Shown here: piece by piece, positions 44,529 to 54,641 of the stretch | How positions within the stretch are numbered: the stretch's first letter is position 1 | How the letters are laid out: each line of letters begins with the position of its first letter | Source of the DNA: Rugalucina vietnamica | Lineage: Eukaryota > Mollusca > Bivalvia > Lucinida > Lucinidae | DNA length: 64,000 bases | NCBI GenBank assembly: GCA_964017185.1 | Contig: OZ024880.1 | Coordinates: 39,584,329 to 39,648,328, forward strand | Direction: 5' to 3' | Translations under genes and position numbers: made by a program | The notes under the pieces: generated by a model | Database searches by the model: none | Seen by the model: the letters and a program-made list of their open reading frames with translations, nothing else | What the model was told of the DNA's origin: nothing

Positions 44529-46409
44529 TGAGCCGCACCATGAGAAAACCAGATTTTTAGCTCACCTGAGCCGAAGGCTCACAAGGTGAGCTTATAGGAT
44601 GGCCATGATCCGGCGTCCGTCCGTCCGTCGTCCGTCGTCCACAATTTCAAAGATCTTCTTCTCTGAAACCGCTTGGCCGATCTAGTTGAAATTTTATGTG
44701 GAGCCTCCTTGGGTAGTGGCATTTCAAGTTTGATCGCGAAATCCAGGTCACATGACCAAGATGGCCGCCACGCCCATATATGTTAAAACTGCTCAAAAAT
44801 CTTCTTCTCCAGAACCGGTGGGCCGATTTCTACGAAACTTGGTATGTAGCATCGAGGACTTCAGCCCATCATAGTTTGATAAAATGATGACCCTTGGATG
44901 ACCTTGACCTATTTTACGGCAAGGTCAAATTTGGAAACATAGGCTTTAACATGGGAAAAAGTGAAAACTATGGATTTTTTGAAAACTATTGCAGCCTGAG
45001 GCCTGAAAAGTGGTAGATGCAAACAACTAATGGAGTAGATGAAGGTATGTGATTAATTTAGGTCAAGGTCGTCTCTTGACCTTGGCCAGTCTGTCGTCCA
45101 TACACACTTTTCAAAGATCTTCTTCTCTGAAACTGCTGGGCCAATCAAAGTGAAATTTTATGTGGAGCATCCATGGGTAGGGGAGACGAAAGTTTGATTG
45201 CGAAATCCAGGTCACATGACCAAGATGGCTGCCACGCCCATATATGGTAAAAACCACTCAAAAATCTTCTTCTCCAGAACCGGCAGGCCGATTTTCATGA
45301 AACTTGATATGTAGCATTGGCGACTCCAGCCCATCATAGTTTGATAAAATGATGACCCTAGGATGACCTTGACCTATTTTACGGCAAGGTCAATTTTGGA
45401 AACATAGGCTTTTACATGGGAAAAAGTGAAAACTATGGATTTTTTGAAAAACTATTGCAGCCTGATGCCTGAAAAGTGGTGGATGCAAACAACTAATGGA
45501 GTAGATGAAGGTATGTGATTAATTTAGGTCAAGGTCATCTCTTGACCTTGGCCAGTCTGTCGTCCATACACACTTTTCACAGATCTTCTTCTCTGAAACT
45601 GCTGGGCCAATCAAAGTGAAATTTTATGTGGAGCATCCATGGGTAGGGGAGACGAAAGTTTGATCGTGAAATCCAGGTCACATGACCAAGATGGCTGCCA
45701 CGGCCATATATGGTAAAAACCACTCAAAAATCTTCTTCTCCAGAACCGGCAGGCCAATTTTTGCGAAACTTGGTATGTAGCATTTGGTACTCCAGCCCAT
45801 CATAGTTTGATCAAATGATGACCATAGAATGACCTTGACCTATTTTACGGCAAGGTCAATTTTGGAAACCTAGGCTTTTACATAGGAAAAGGCGAAAACA
45901 ATGGATATTTTGGAAACTGTTGCAGTCTGAGACCTGAAAGTTGCTAGATGCAGACAACCGATGGAGTCAATGAAGGTAAGTAATTAATGAAGGCCAAGGT
46001 CATTTCTTGACCTTAACGCAAGGTCATTTGAATATCAAAATTATGGTTTTCTCAGAAATCACTGGGTTTGGAAACTATTGCAGACAACTTGTGAATTCAA
46101 TAAAGGTGTGTGAGTATTCAAGGTCAAGGTCATTTCATGATGACTAAATACTCCAGGATCAGGCTTCAGGTGAGCGTTCTCAGGACCATTGGTCCTCTGG
46201 TTGCATTTGCGAAAACGAAGGCGCAGATCAGCTGTGCAGTAACTGCACAGCTGATCAGCGCCTTTGTTTTCGCTACTCGGATAGTACAATTCCTCTTCTA
46301 CTTATAGCCAAAATTTCAAGCTTCTAGTCTGCTTCTGTGACTGTACAGGCTGGTTTGTGTCGGAGCTGGACGGAAACCCCGAAGACTAGTTTTCTCGCGT
46401 CATGGCTCA
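44529..46409 (+). mobile_element. Hairpin MITE family 1, copy e, interrupted
   Basis: The left TIR TGAGCCGCACCATGAGAAAA ends at 44553. The rest of the MITE, from GCATTTGCGAAAACGAAGGC through the central hairpin to TTTTCTCGCGTCATGGCTCA, resumes at about 46201 and ends at 46409. The two parts are separated by the 1.65-kb element 44554-46200. Joined, they match other copies of this family (for example ACCAGAGTTTTGCCTATGCG in copy b), so the MITE was there first. Confidence 0.9.
44554..46200 (+). mobile_element. GCTCACCTGAGC element, copy B, inserted in a MITE
   Basis: Same head hairpin, GTCCGTCC run, ~465-bp monomers (GGCCAGTCTGTCGTCCA near 45083 and 45548) and 3' hairpin as copy A, with about one monomer fewer. 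It interrupts a family 1 MITE in a T run (ACCAGATTTT | ... | GCATTTGCG), with no target duplication beyond T residues. That is the expected result for Helentron-type insertion between T and T. The head is nearly identical to copy A's, so the copies are close relatives. Confidence 0.9.
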
Positions 46410-46515
46410 AATGAGAAGAGACATGTTCTGCAAAAACATGTTTTTGGAATATACTAAGAAAAAAGTTGCTGATAAGCCTGGATCTCTCTGCACTTAGTAA
46501 GACTTCCTAGATCAG

Positions 46516-46605
46516 TCAAACACTGGGTGTCTCTATCCAAAGATACAAACCATCTGCGACAACTTTTGTGGCTGTCCAGGATAGTTCATATCGTGACAGG
46601 CTCAT
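46516..46605 (-). CDS. Candidate terminal exon, unidentified protein
   Basis: On the minus strand a pyrimidine-containing TTTTAAGTGAATTTCAG is followed by a frame reading MSLSRYELSWTATKVVADGL then YLWIETPSV and TGA. The pattern of alternating strand residues ending in an aromatic 'YLWIE' resembles an immunoglobulin-like or Fn3-like beta strand pair, similar in feel to the C-terminal domain of glycoside hydrolase family 2 enzymes such as beta-mannosidase. That resemblance is impression only. It may be the last exon of a minus-strand gene or a chance frame. Confidence 0.25.
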   Translation of the reverse strand: MSLSRYELSWTATKVVADGLYLWIETPSV

Positions 46606-47094
46606 CTGAAATTCACTTAAAATGAAGAAGTTTCTACTTATAATAATGTGATAACGTGAACATACTTTAGATGATCTCATGATAATCATTAAAGATGAGG
46701 CATTGAAGAGATATTCCACATATGATACTCAATTTACATCACATACCCTTCCTGGAAACCTGAGTTATATTTTAAGAAATGCTTGTAACAATACTGGATT
46801 TTGCTGAGTGATTTTTCTAAGAGACACAAAACCTTGGTGTATCCTTAAGTTCTAGCCTCCAATGATCTTCTTTCTTTAAAGATCAATCTTCATCTATCAG
46901 TTTCTAGGACATATCATTATTATTTTCTTTAATTAAAGACTTTGTGGCAGCAAAAGCATTACCAGCTGATTTCAGTTTAATTTGCAAGCAAGGAGCATTG
47001 CCAACTTTGTATGACCATCCATGTTGAGCATTTACATTCATGTTAGAAACTTTTTAAGATTGTGTCAGTTGCCGGTCTTTGCCTAATTATGATA

Positions 47095-47332
47095 TGAGCC
47101 GCGATGCGAGAAGACCAGTCTTCCGTGTTTCCGACAAAGGTCTGAACAAACCAACCTGTACAGTCACAGAAGCAGGCTAGAAGCTTAAAATTTCCGATAT
47201 AAGAAGAAGGGAAATTGTACTATCCATGTAGCGAAAACAATGGCGCTGATCAGCTGTGTAGTTACTGCACAGCTGATCTGTGCCTTTGTTTTTTGCATAG
47301 GCAAAACTCTGATTCTCTTATGACGTGGCTCA
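47095..47332 (-). mobile_element. Hairpin MITE family 1, copy f
   Basis: Inverted relative to copies a-e: it reads TGAGCCGCGATGCGAGAAGA, the tract AGCTTAAAATTTCCGATATA, the central hairpin, then ATGACGTGGCTCA. Both ends abut TA (GATA before, TATC after), supporting a TA target duplication as made by Tc1/mariner-type transposases. Confidence 0.88.
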
Positions 47333-47534
47333 TATCTTTTCTAATCTTTTTAACTTTACTTGAATGATTTGCAGATTTCCATGCTCCAAGAAATGCATTA
47401 CAAGAAAAGTGGTGTGAAGTAATTAAATAACATATATTACAGTTTTTGCACAATAATTCTCTTGAGTACTTCCTGGTGTTCTCACACATCTCAAGTGGTA
47501 TATCATTATTCTGAGAACATTTGAAAAAGTCAGA

Positions 47535-49795
47535 TAAATGTACCAGGAAGAATCAAAGTACACCAGTCAGATAGATGTACAAGGAAGAATCAAAGTACAC
47601 CAGTCAAACAGATGTAGAAGGAAGAATCAAAGTACACCAGTCAGACAGGTGTACCTGGAAGAATCAAAGTACACCAGGCAGACAGATGTACCAGGAAGAA
47701 TCAAAGTACACCAGGCAGATAGGTGTACCAGGAAGAATCAAAGTACACCAGTCAGATAGATGTACAAGGAAGAATCAAAGTACACCAGGCAGACAGATGT
47801 ACCAGGAAGAATCAAAGTCCACCAGTCAGATAGATGTACCAGGAAGAATCAAAGTACACCAGTCAGATAGATGTACCAGGAAGAATCAAAGTACACCAGG
47901 CAGACAGATGTGCCAGGAAGAATCAAAGTACACCAGTCAGATAGATGTACAAGGAAGAATCAAAGTACACCAGTCAGATAGATGTACCAGGAAGAATCAA
48001 AGTACACTAGGCAGACAGATGTACCAGGAAGAATCAAAGTACACTAGTCAAATAGATGTACAAGGAAGAATCAAAGTACACCAGTCACAATCAGATAGAT
48101 GTACCATGAAGAATCAAAGTACACCAGTCAGATAGGTGAACAAGGAAGAACCAAAGTACACCAGTCAAACAGATGTACAAGGAAGAATCAAAGTACACCA
48201 GTCAGATAGATGTACCAGGAGAAATCAAAGTACACCAGTCAGACAGATGTACCAGGAAGAATCAAAGTACACCAGTCAGATAGATGTACCAGGAGAAATC
48301 AAAGTACACCAGTCAGACAGATGTACCAGGAAGAATCAAAGTACACCAGTCAGATAGATGTACCAGGAGGAATCAAAGTACACCAGTCAGATAGATGAAC
48401 AAGGAAGAATCAAAGTACACCAGTCAAACAGATGTACCAGGAAGAATCAAAGTACAGCAGTCAGATAGATGTACCAGGAAGAATCAAAGTACACCAGTTA
48501 GATAGATGTACCAGGAAGAATCAAAGTACACCAGTCAGATAGATGTACCAGGAAGAAACAAAGTACACCAGTCAGATAGATGTACCAGGAAGAATCAAAG
48601 TACACCAGTCAGATAGATGTACCAGGAAGAAACAAAGTACACCAGTCAGATAGATGTACCAGGAAGAATCAAAGTACACCAGTCAGATAGATGTACCAGG
48701 AAGAATCAAAGTACACCAGGCAGATAGATGTACCAGGAAGAAACAAAGTACACCAGTCAGATAGATGTACCAGGAAGAATCAAAGTACACCAGTCAAACA
48801 GACGTACCAGGAAGAATCAAAGTACAGCAGTCAGATAGATGTACAAGGAAGAATCAAAGTATACCAGTCAGATAGATGTACTAGGAAGACACAAAGTACA
48901 CCAGTCAGACAGATGTACCAGGAAGAATCAAAGCACACCAGGCAGATAGGTGTACAAGGAAGAATCAAAGTACACCAGTCAGACAGATGTACAAGGAAGA
49001 ATCAAAGTACACCAGTCAAACAAATGTACCAGGAAGAATCAAAGCACACCAGGCAGATAGATGTACCAGGAAGAATCAAAGCACACCAGGCAGACAGATG
49101 TACAAGGAAGAATCAAAGTACACCAGTCAGACAGACGTACCAGGAAGAATCTAAGTACACCAGTCAGATAGATGTACCAGGAGGAATCAAAGTACATCAG
49201 TCAGATAGATGTGCAAGGAAGAATCAAAGTACACCAGTCAGACAGACGTACCAGGAAGAATCTAAGTACACCAGTCAGATAGATGTACCAGGAGGAATCA
49301 AAGTACATCAGTCAGATAGATGTGCAAGGAAGAATCAAAGTACACCAGTCAGACAGATGTACAAGGAAGAATCAAAGCACACCAGTCAGATAGATGTACA
49401 AGGAAGAATCAAAGTACACCAGTCAGACAGATGTACAAGGAAGAATCAAAGTACACCAGTCAGATAGATGTACCAGGAAGAATCAAAATACACCAGTCAG
49501 ATAGATGTACCGGGAAGAATCAAAGTACACCAGTCAGATAGATGTTCCAGGAAGAATCAAAGTACACCAGTCAGATAGATGTACAAGGAAGAATCAAAGT
49601 ACACCAGTCAGATAGATGTTCCAGGAAGAATCAAAGTACACCAGTCAGACAGATGTACAAGGAAGAATCAAAGTACACCAGTCAAATAGATGAACCAGCT
49701 GGAAGAATCAAAATACACCAGTAAGATAGATGTACAAGGAAGAATCAAAGTACACCAGTCAGATAGATGTACTATGAAGAATCAAAGTACACATT
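47535..49795. repeat. 2.3-kb minisatellite, 37-bp unit
   Basis: About 61 units of 37 bp, consensus GATAGATGTACCAGGAAGAA then TCAAAGTACACCAGTCA. Because 37 is one more than a multiple of three, successive units are read in rotating frames and three units make a 37-residue period. A C/T variant (GACAG or GATAG) decides whether one frame meets TAG, which is why frames up to 258 codons (48691-49467) appear by chance and end on the same residues. No start context, splice sites or domain support a gene. Variants CCAGG/CAAGG/CGGGG alternate along the array. Confidence 0.95.
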
Positions 49796-50228
49796 TAAAG
49801 AATGCAAAGATGATGGTCCACAAAAATGCCACAAATGGGCATAAAGTATCTGGAAATATGTTGCAATTTACCAGAAACTCATACAAAATGCAAGCATCAC
49901 TGAAGTCAGTGTTTAAAATTTGCCAGAAACTGACCAATTTGGAGAAATGGAATCCAAAACAAGAAAACTTGAAACTACAAGAACTATTATTTAAGACATT
50001 GTAAGGCTGAAAAGTGGATTACATATAATGCACTCTGAGAAAACTTCTTTGTCAATCAATGATTACTCTTTTCTTCCCACTATATTGTATCTGTCCCCAG
50101 GGGCTTTAGAGAAAATATTCATTGTTATTTCTGATTTGCCTAACAAGGTTTTCTGCTTGTTAATAACCAAGAAAATTAATCCACTTTACATCCAATAAAA
50201 TGGGAATAATCTCAATTGTATTAGAATT

Positions 50229-50784
50229 CCCCTGGCATTGCTAAGCAGGATATGGAACCTAATACTGTCTCAGTCCAGAGTTAATGTCCAGTTTAGATCA
50301 GAGATGACCCCTGGCATTGCTAAGCAGGATATGGAACCTAATACTGTCTCAGTCCAGAGTTAATGTCCAGTTTAGATCAGAGATGACCCCTGGCATTGCT
50401 AAGCAGGATATGGAACCTAATACTGTCTCAGTCCAGAGTTAATGTCCAGTTTAGATCAGAGATGACCCCTGGCATTGCTAAGCAGGATATGGAACCTAAT
50501 ACTGTCTCAGTCCAGAGTTAATGTCCAGTTTAGATCAGAGATGACCCCTGGCATTGCTAAGCAGGATATGGAACCTAATTCTGTCTCAGTCCAGAGTTAA
50601 TGTCCAGTTTAGATCAGAGATGACCCCTGGCATTGCTAAGCAGGATATGGAACCTAATACTGTCTCAGTCCAGAGTTAATGTCCAGTTTAGATCAGAGAT
50701 GACCCCTGGCATTGCTAAGCAGGATATGGAACCTAATACTGTCTCAGTCCAGAGTTAATGTCCAGTCTAGATCAGAGATGACCA
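50229..50784. repeat. Seven near-identical 79-bp tandem units
   Basis: CCTGGCATTGCTAAGCAGGA starts at 50231, 50310, 50389, 50468, 50547, 50626 and 50705, exactly 79 bp apart. Only isolated differences are seen (for example AATTCTGTCTC in one unit and CAGTCTAGATC in the last). The near-identity indicates very recent expansion or ongoing homogenisation. Stops in frame, non-coding. Confidence 0.95.
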
Positions 50785-51144
50785 GGTTGACCATTGATCT
50801 TTAAGCCATGGAATTAAATTAGACTGGACAGCCATCTGTCAACATCCATATTGCAGTTTTCAGGCCTGATCAATTTTCAGAAAACATTGGCACTATCAGG
50901 TGTAGACCTTTGCTAATGTGAAAGATAGGAAGATAGTCTGAAACACACAATGTAAGCAAAGAAATTATTCCATTAAAAGCTTTAAGGATTATCTTAAATC
51001 AACAAACTTCAGACTAATAAGCACTTGAGACAACCCTGATTAAACAATATCAAGTGTTTATCTGATTCAGATTCCTATCTACATGTCATGCTCCCAGGTG
51101 ACATAGCTCACATGCTGTTTCCACAGTGGGTCAGGTATGAAAAG

Positions 51145-52030
51145 GTAAAAGTAGGCAATGATCAAGAAATGGCACAACCAGAAAGAAATTCCAACTCCAA
51201 AAACCGAGGTGGGATAAAGCTAAGTTGACATTCAGGTACTTATACTAAGAGAACATATCGTAAGCCGAGTGAGAAGCTATTTCCCAACAGGCAGCCACTC
51301 AGTTACCCGAACTTAGCAAACCAGAGGACCAATGGTCCTGTAAATGCTCACCTGAGATCTAGGATATATACCAATAAACTTGGAAGACAACCAACAACCA
51401 ACATAAATTAACATAAATCTGCCCATTGGCTCATAAATCTCAGCGCAAGTTTTCCACCATTAAATAACATTTTCTCTCTTTTCCCTATTCAAATATGTAG
51501 ACAACCTAAGTTGACCTTGCAATAAAATAAGTCAAGGTCATCCCAGGGCTATGATTTTTATATACTTTGTAGAACTCCATTCCCTGATGCTTCAAACCAA
51601 GTTTCAAAATCATAAGCCTTGTGGTTCTGGAGAAGAAGATTTTTAAAGGTTTTTGCTATTTATAGCCATGTTGGCCATCTTGGTCATGTGACCTTGACCA
51701 TTTATAAAAACTTTCATTCCCTCTTCCTAACAATGCTCCACATAAAGTTTGGCTTTGATTGGCCAAGCGGTTTCAGAAAAGAAGATGTTTGAATATTATG
51801 GTCGTATACATGTATATAGCCCCAGGGCAGGGGCAGATACCGTAAACCCCTGGGGACAAATTTTTTCATAAACATAAATATATAAACTTTGTAGCGCTCC
51901 ATTGCCTGATGCTTCATGTCTTCTGCTCAGGTGAGCTAAAAATATGAAAACTTACGTAAGCTGCAAAATTCCACACCAAAATATGAAACAATTAGAGAGC
52001 CACAAAAGAAGTATCGCCTTGGAACGATCA
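51145..52030. repeat. Dispersed repeat interrupted by an element
   Basis: The parts 51145-51320 and 51946-52030 together match 60815-61115 (shared words: GGCAATGATCAAGAAAT, CAGAAAGAAATTCC, AAGCCGAGTGAG, CAGGCAGCCACTCA, TATGAAAAC, GCCTTGGAAC/GCCTTGATTA). The intervening 51323-51945 is an inserted GCTCACCTGAGC-family element, and the 61.0-kb copy serves as the unfilled site. A third, inverted copy is at 62271-62475. Confidence 0.7.
51323..51945 (-). mobile_element. GCTCACCTGAGC-family element, divergent copy, inverted
   Basis: Reads from the 3' hairpin (AACCAGAGGACCAATGGTCC then GCTCACCTGAG) to the head CTCAGGTGAGCTAAAAAT. The body has GATTGGCCAAGCGGTTTCAG, GGCCATCTTGGTCATGTGAC, TATACATGTATATAGCCCC and the AAACCCCTGGGG palindrome. 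It lacks the ~465-bp monomer array of copies A-C and pairs with the remnant at 23978-24500 as one subfamily. Confidence 0.85.
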
Positions 52031-52228
52031 GTAATCTAAAATTATTGTGTGTGTGTGTGGGTGGGTGCGGGGGGTCTTAAACTGGTTTTACCGGCACCTA
52101 ACCTCACCCTCATCTTCTGAATCTGTTCACAGCATTCAGTTAGTTTAGAACCATTTTGGGAATCTACATACTTTTATAAATGCCGTCTTTGGTGATTTTT
52201 TCATTTTTGACCAAGGTCTCAATGCAAG

Positions 52229-52823
52229 TACCGTAAAAATTCTATTACATGCCCATACTCTAATAAACGCCCATTCCCCCTATTTGGATGCCCAAAACGG
52301 ATATTTTATCTGCTCGTTTTGGAATTCAAGGAAACTCTAATTAACGCCCACTTTGAAAGCCCACTTTGAAAATGTTGGGAAAAAACCTATATTTTTAAGC
52401 AATTTTCTAACTTTGCTCTTAAACCACATGCCCGGATCCAGAAATTTTCATGAGAGGGGGTCCAACGAAAATGGTAATTTTTGGTCACAGACGAGGGGGG
52501 GGTCCAACCCCTCAAAAATCCCGAAATTACCTTTTTTTAGGTAAAATTTTCAAATTCCAGGCAGGGGGATCTGGACCCCCGGTCCCCCCCTCTGGATCCG
52601 CGCATGAACCATATAACATACAAGTCATTTTTTTCTCTTGTAGTCCGAATAAACGGCAATTATAAACAAAAGTCATTTCTGGGATAGATGGAGGACCACC
52701 AATAATTTCAAATCCTATACATTATTGCCAAACAGTGAAGCCTCCAATAAATGCCCATCCCCTTCTATAGAAAATACATTGTTTATAATAAACGATTGGG
52801 CGTTAAATAGAAGTTTTATGGTA
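52229..52823. mobile_element. MITE with TACCGTAAAA termini
   Basis: Left TACCGTAAAAATTCTATTAC followed by ATGCCCA; right, inverted, TGGGCGTTAAATAGAAGTTT ending ATGGTA. It also carries AATAAACGCCCATTCCCC on the left and AATAAATGCCCATCCCC near the right. Shared terminal GCCCA-containing repeats and TA at the ends suggest a Tc1/mariner-type MITE. It is split by the nested element 52427-52606. Confidence 0.65.
52427..52606. mobile_element. Small GGATCC-ended element nested in a MITE
   Basis: Begins CATGCCCGGATCCAGAAATT and ends, inverted, CTGGATCCGCGCATG; both GGATCC ends and the G-rich/C-rich flanks (GAGAGGGGGTCC and GGACCCCCGGTCC) pair. It lies inside the 52229-52823 MITE, so it inserted later. 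Overlapping frames (52353-52544, 52450-52665) are not genes. Confidence 0.65.
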
Positions 52824-54221
52824 ACTCCCAACAGTGCATGTGGAGAGATATAACGATACATGGATGTGAAAATCTTATCTAAGAAAGCCCATGTTGGACC
52901 ACTGCTATACTAAAAGCGCACCTAGTGAGCCTAATAGCTCAGGTGAGCTGTAAGAAATGACTGTTTTGGTATACCACATAAATGCAAATCTTCCTGTTTC
53001 ATTATGTAAACTGACTGCAGGTGCAATTAAGGTACTGACATCATAATTATGCATACCACAGTTACCTCTGAGTTTGATGACAAGATTGCACAAATAATAG
53101 GTGTAAGATTTAAGGATAATATTAGTGATAAAGTTATTCAAGTGTTTACCATAAGTTTATAAGTCAAAGAAATAAAGGTGATAAAATAGCTCTGACAGGT
53201 TAATAACTACCCTATCAAAATGATATCTCACAAATGGTCACCATTAAAGTGATAGGGTACAAAATCTTACAAATGGACTATTTGTAACAGACAGTTTACC
53301 AGACACTAATGCTCAAAGTACATGTATTGAAAATTTTACAACCCACCTTTGGGAAATAGCTTCGGTAAACATGACAATACTCAGTCTTGATGCTATACCT
53401 ACCAACACCATTTCAGGGTTTTGAGTAAATCAAACACAGCAGCTAGTAAAGGTCTTTTTTCCTACAGTAAAAAGAAGATTAAAAAGTTCATTCATCTCTG
53501 AAATTTGACATTTATGAATTGGGCATGAAATATGACCTGAAGTCAGGGTTAAAATTAAGTCTCTGGAGAATCCTAGCAGTCAAATCAAACAAATTGTATT
53601 TGACAGATTGCACAAATTATAGGGACAAAAGTCTAAATAGATATAAGATGATATAGGAAAACTATAAATCTAAATAAGATTTATCAGGATTTTATGTAAA
53701 TTTTCTCCAAACATGGAAATTGTTCAAACAATGATTGATCTATGATTTTCCCCTTAAAATTTGAATTTTGACATGCAACCAAATGCACCCTGTATACCCA
53801 AGATAAAACAAAATCTGTTTGCAACATCACACAACACATGAAAAATAAATGCGAAGATTTGAAGCCAGATCAATCTGGCTGCAACCTGCATCGAGACAAT
53901 AGCTCGTCATGGTAGGTTGTTGCCCAATCGACCAAGCTTCCAATTGCTGCACTCCATTTTGTGTTCACATATGTTGTGTGATGTTGTAAGAAGGGTGATA
54001 CTGATTTACTAGAGGTGAGCTACAAAACCAGCAAGTTCTCAAGAAAATCAAACATATAATAATAATAAACAAAGGCAAGTTGTCAACTCCGAACATGAAA
54101 AGTACAGAACACATTGTCACATCAGATTCTATAAAAAGAGAAACTTTGATAAAGGGAATGCAAAAGGTCATTCCATGGTTTAAACTATCAAATTCAACAT
54201 TGCATTAGATTAACTCATACT
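52824..54221. other. No confident gene
   Basis: A short relic of the GCTCACCTGAGC family (GTGAGCCTAATAGCTCAGGT then GAGC) is near 52926. The minus-strand frame 52905-53141 (LRGNCGMHNYDVSTLIAPAV within it) is weakly coding-like but has no clean splice sites. The rest is AT-rich. Confidence 0.35.
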
Positions 54222-54425
54222 GGGCACAGTGGTGTAGTGGTAGAGCGTCTGACTCTGAATCAAGAGGTCCTGGGTTCGATCCCCACAAGCGTCACTGTGT
54301 TGTGTCCTTGAGCAAGACACATTAACTCCCTATAGTACTGGTTAAACCCAGGAAGAGTTGGCTCCGTCCCGACATGACTGAAAAAATGTTGACTGGGACG
54401 TAAAGCTTCAATACAAACAAACATA
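54222..54425 (+). mobile_element. tRNA-derived SINE, copy 4
   Basis: The best-preserved copy: GGTGTAGTGGTAGAGCGTC (A box), CTGACTCTGAATC (anticodon-stem-like, anticodon-position CTG), GGGTTCGATCCCCAC (B box), TGTGTCCTTGAGCAAGACAC, CCCAGGAAGAGTTGGCTCCG, ACATGACTGAAAAAATGTTG and a short (CAAA)n-type tail. The tRNA head resembles tRNA-Gln/Arg types, a loose inference from the anticodon region only. Confidence 0.9.
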
Positions 54426-54641
54426 CCTACTTATAATGACTGAGTTACAAGAACCTTACATGTAGGTGATGATTGTTGTTTGAATTCCACTTTGCCTTAC
54501 TCCACCCTAAGTACTTATGGCAATCAAAAACTAGTAAATATTGATATCTGCCAATCAGCAAATATTATTATGCATTAACTGGAATTATTACTCCTTGATA
54601 AACAAATCCCACCAAATCTATAGTTGTGATAAAACTCTTCA

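Noticed and set aside
48691-49467. 258-codon open frame in the 37-bp minisatellite
   Set aside because: It is pure tandem repeat read through rotating frames, begins and ends at repeat variants, and has no splice sites, start context or domain.
53880-53965. Coding-like minus-strand segment (WSAAIGSLVDWATTYHDELL)
   Set aside because: The frame is short, without a proper 3' splice site, and overlaps a small GCCAGAT/ATCTGGC hairpin; insufficient evidence.
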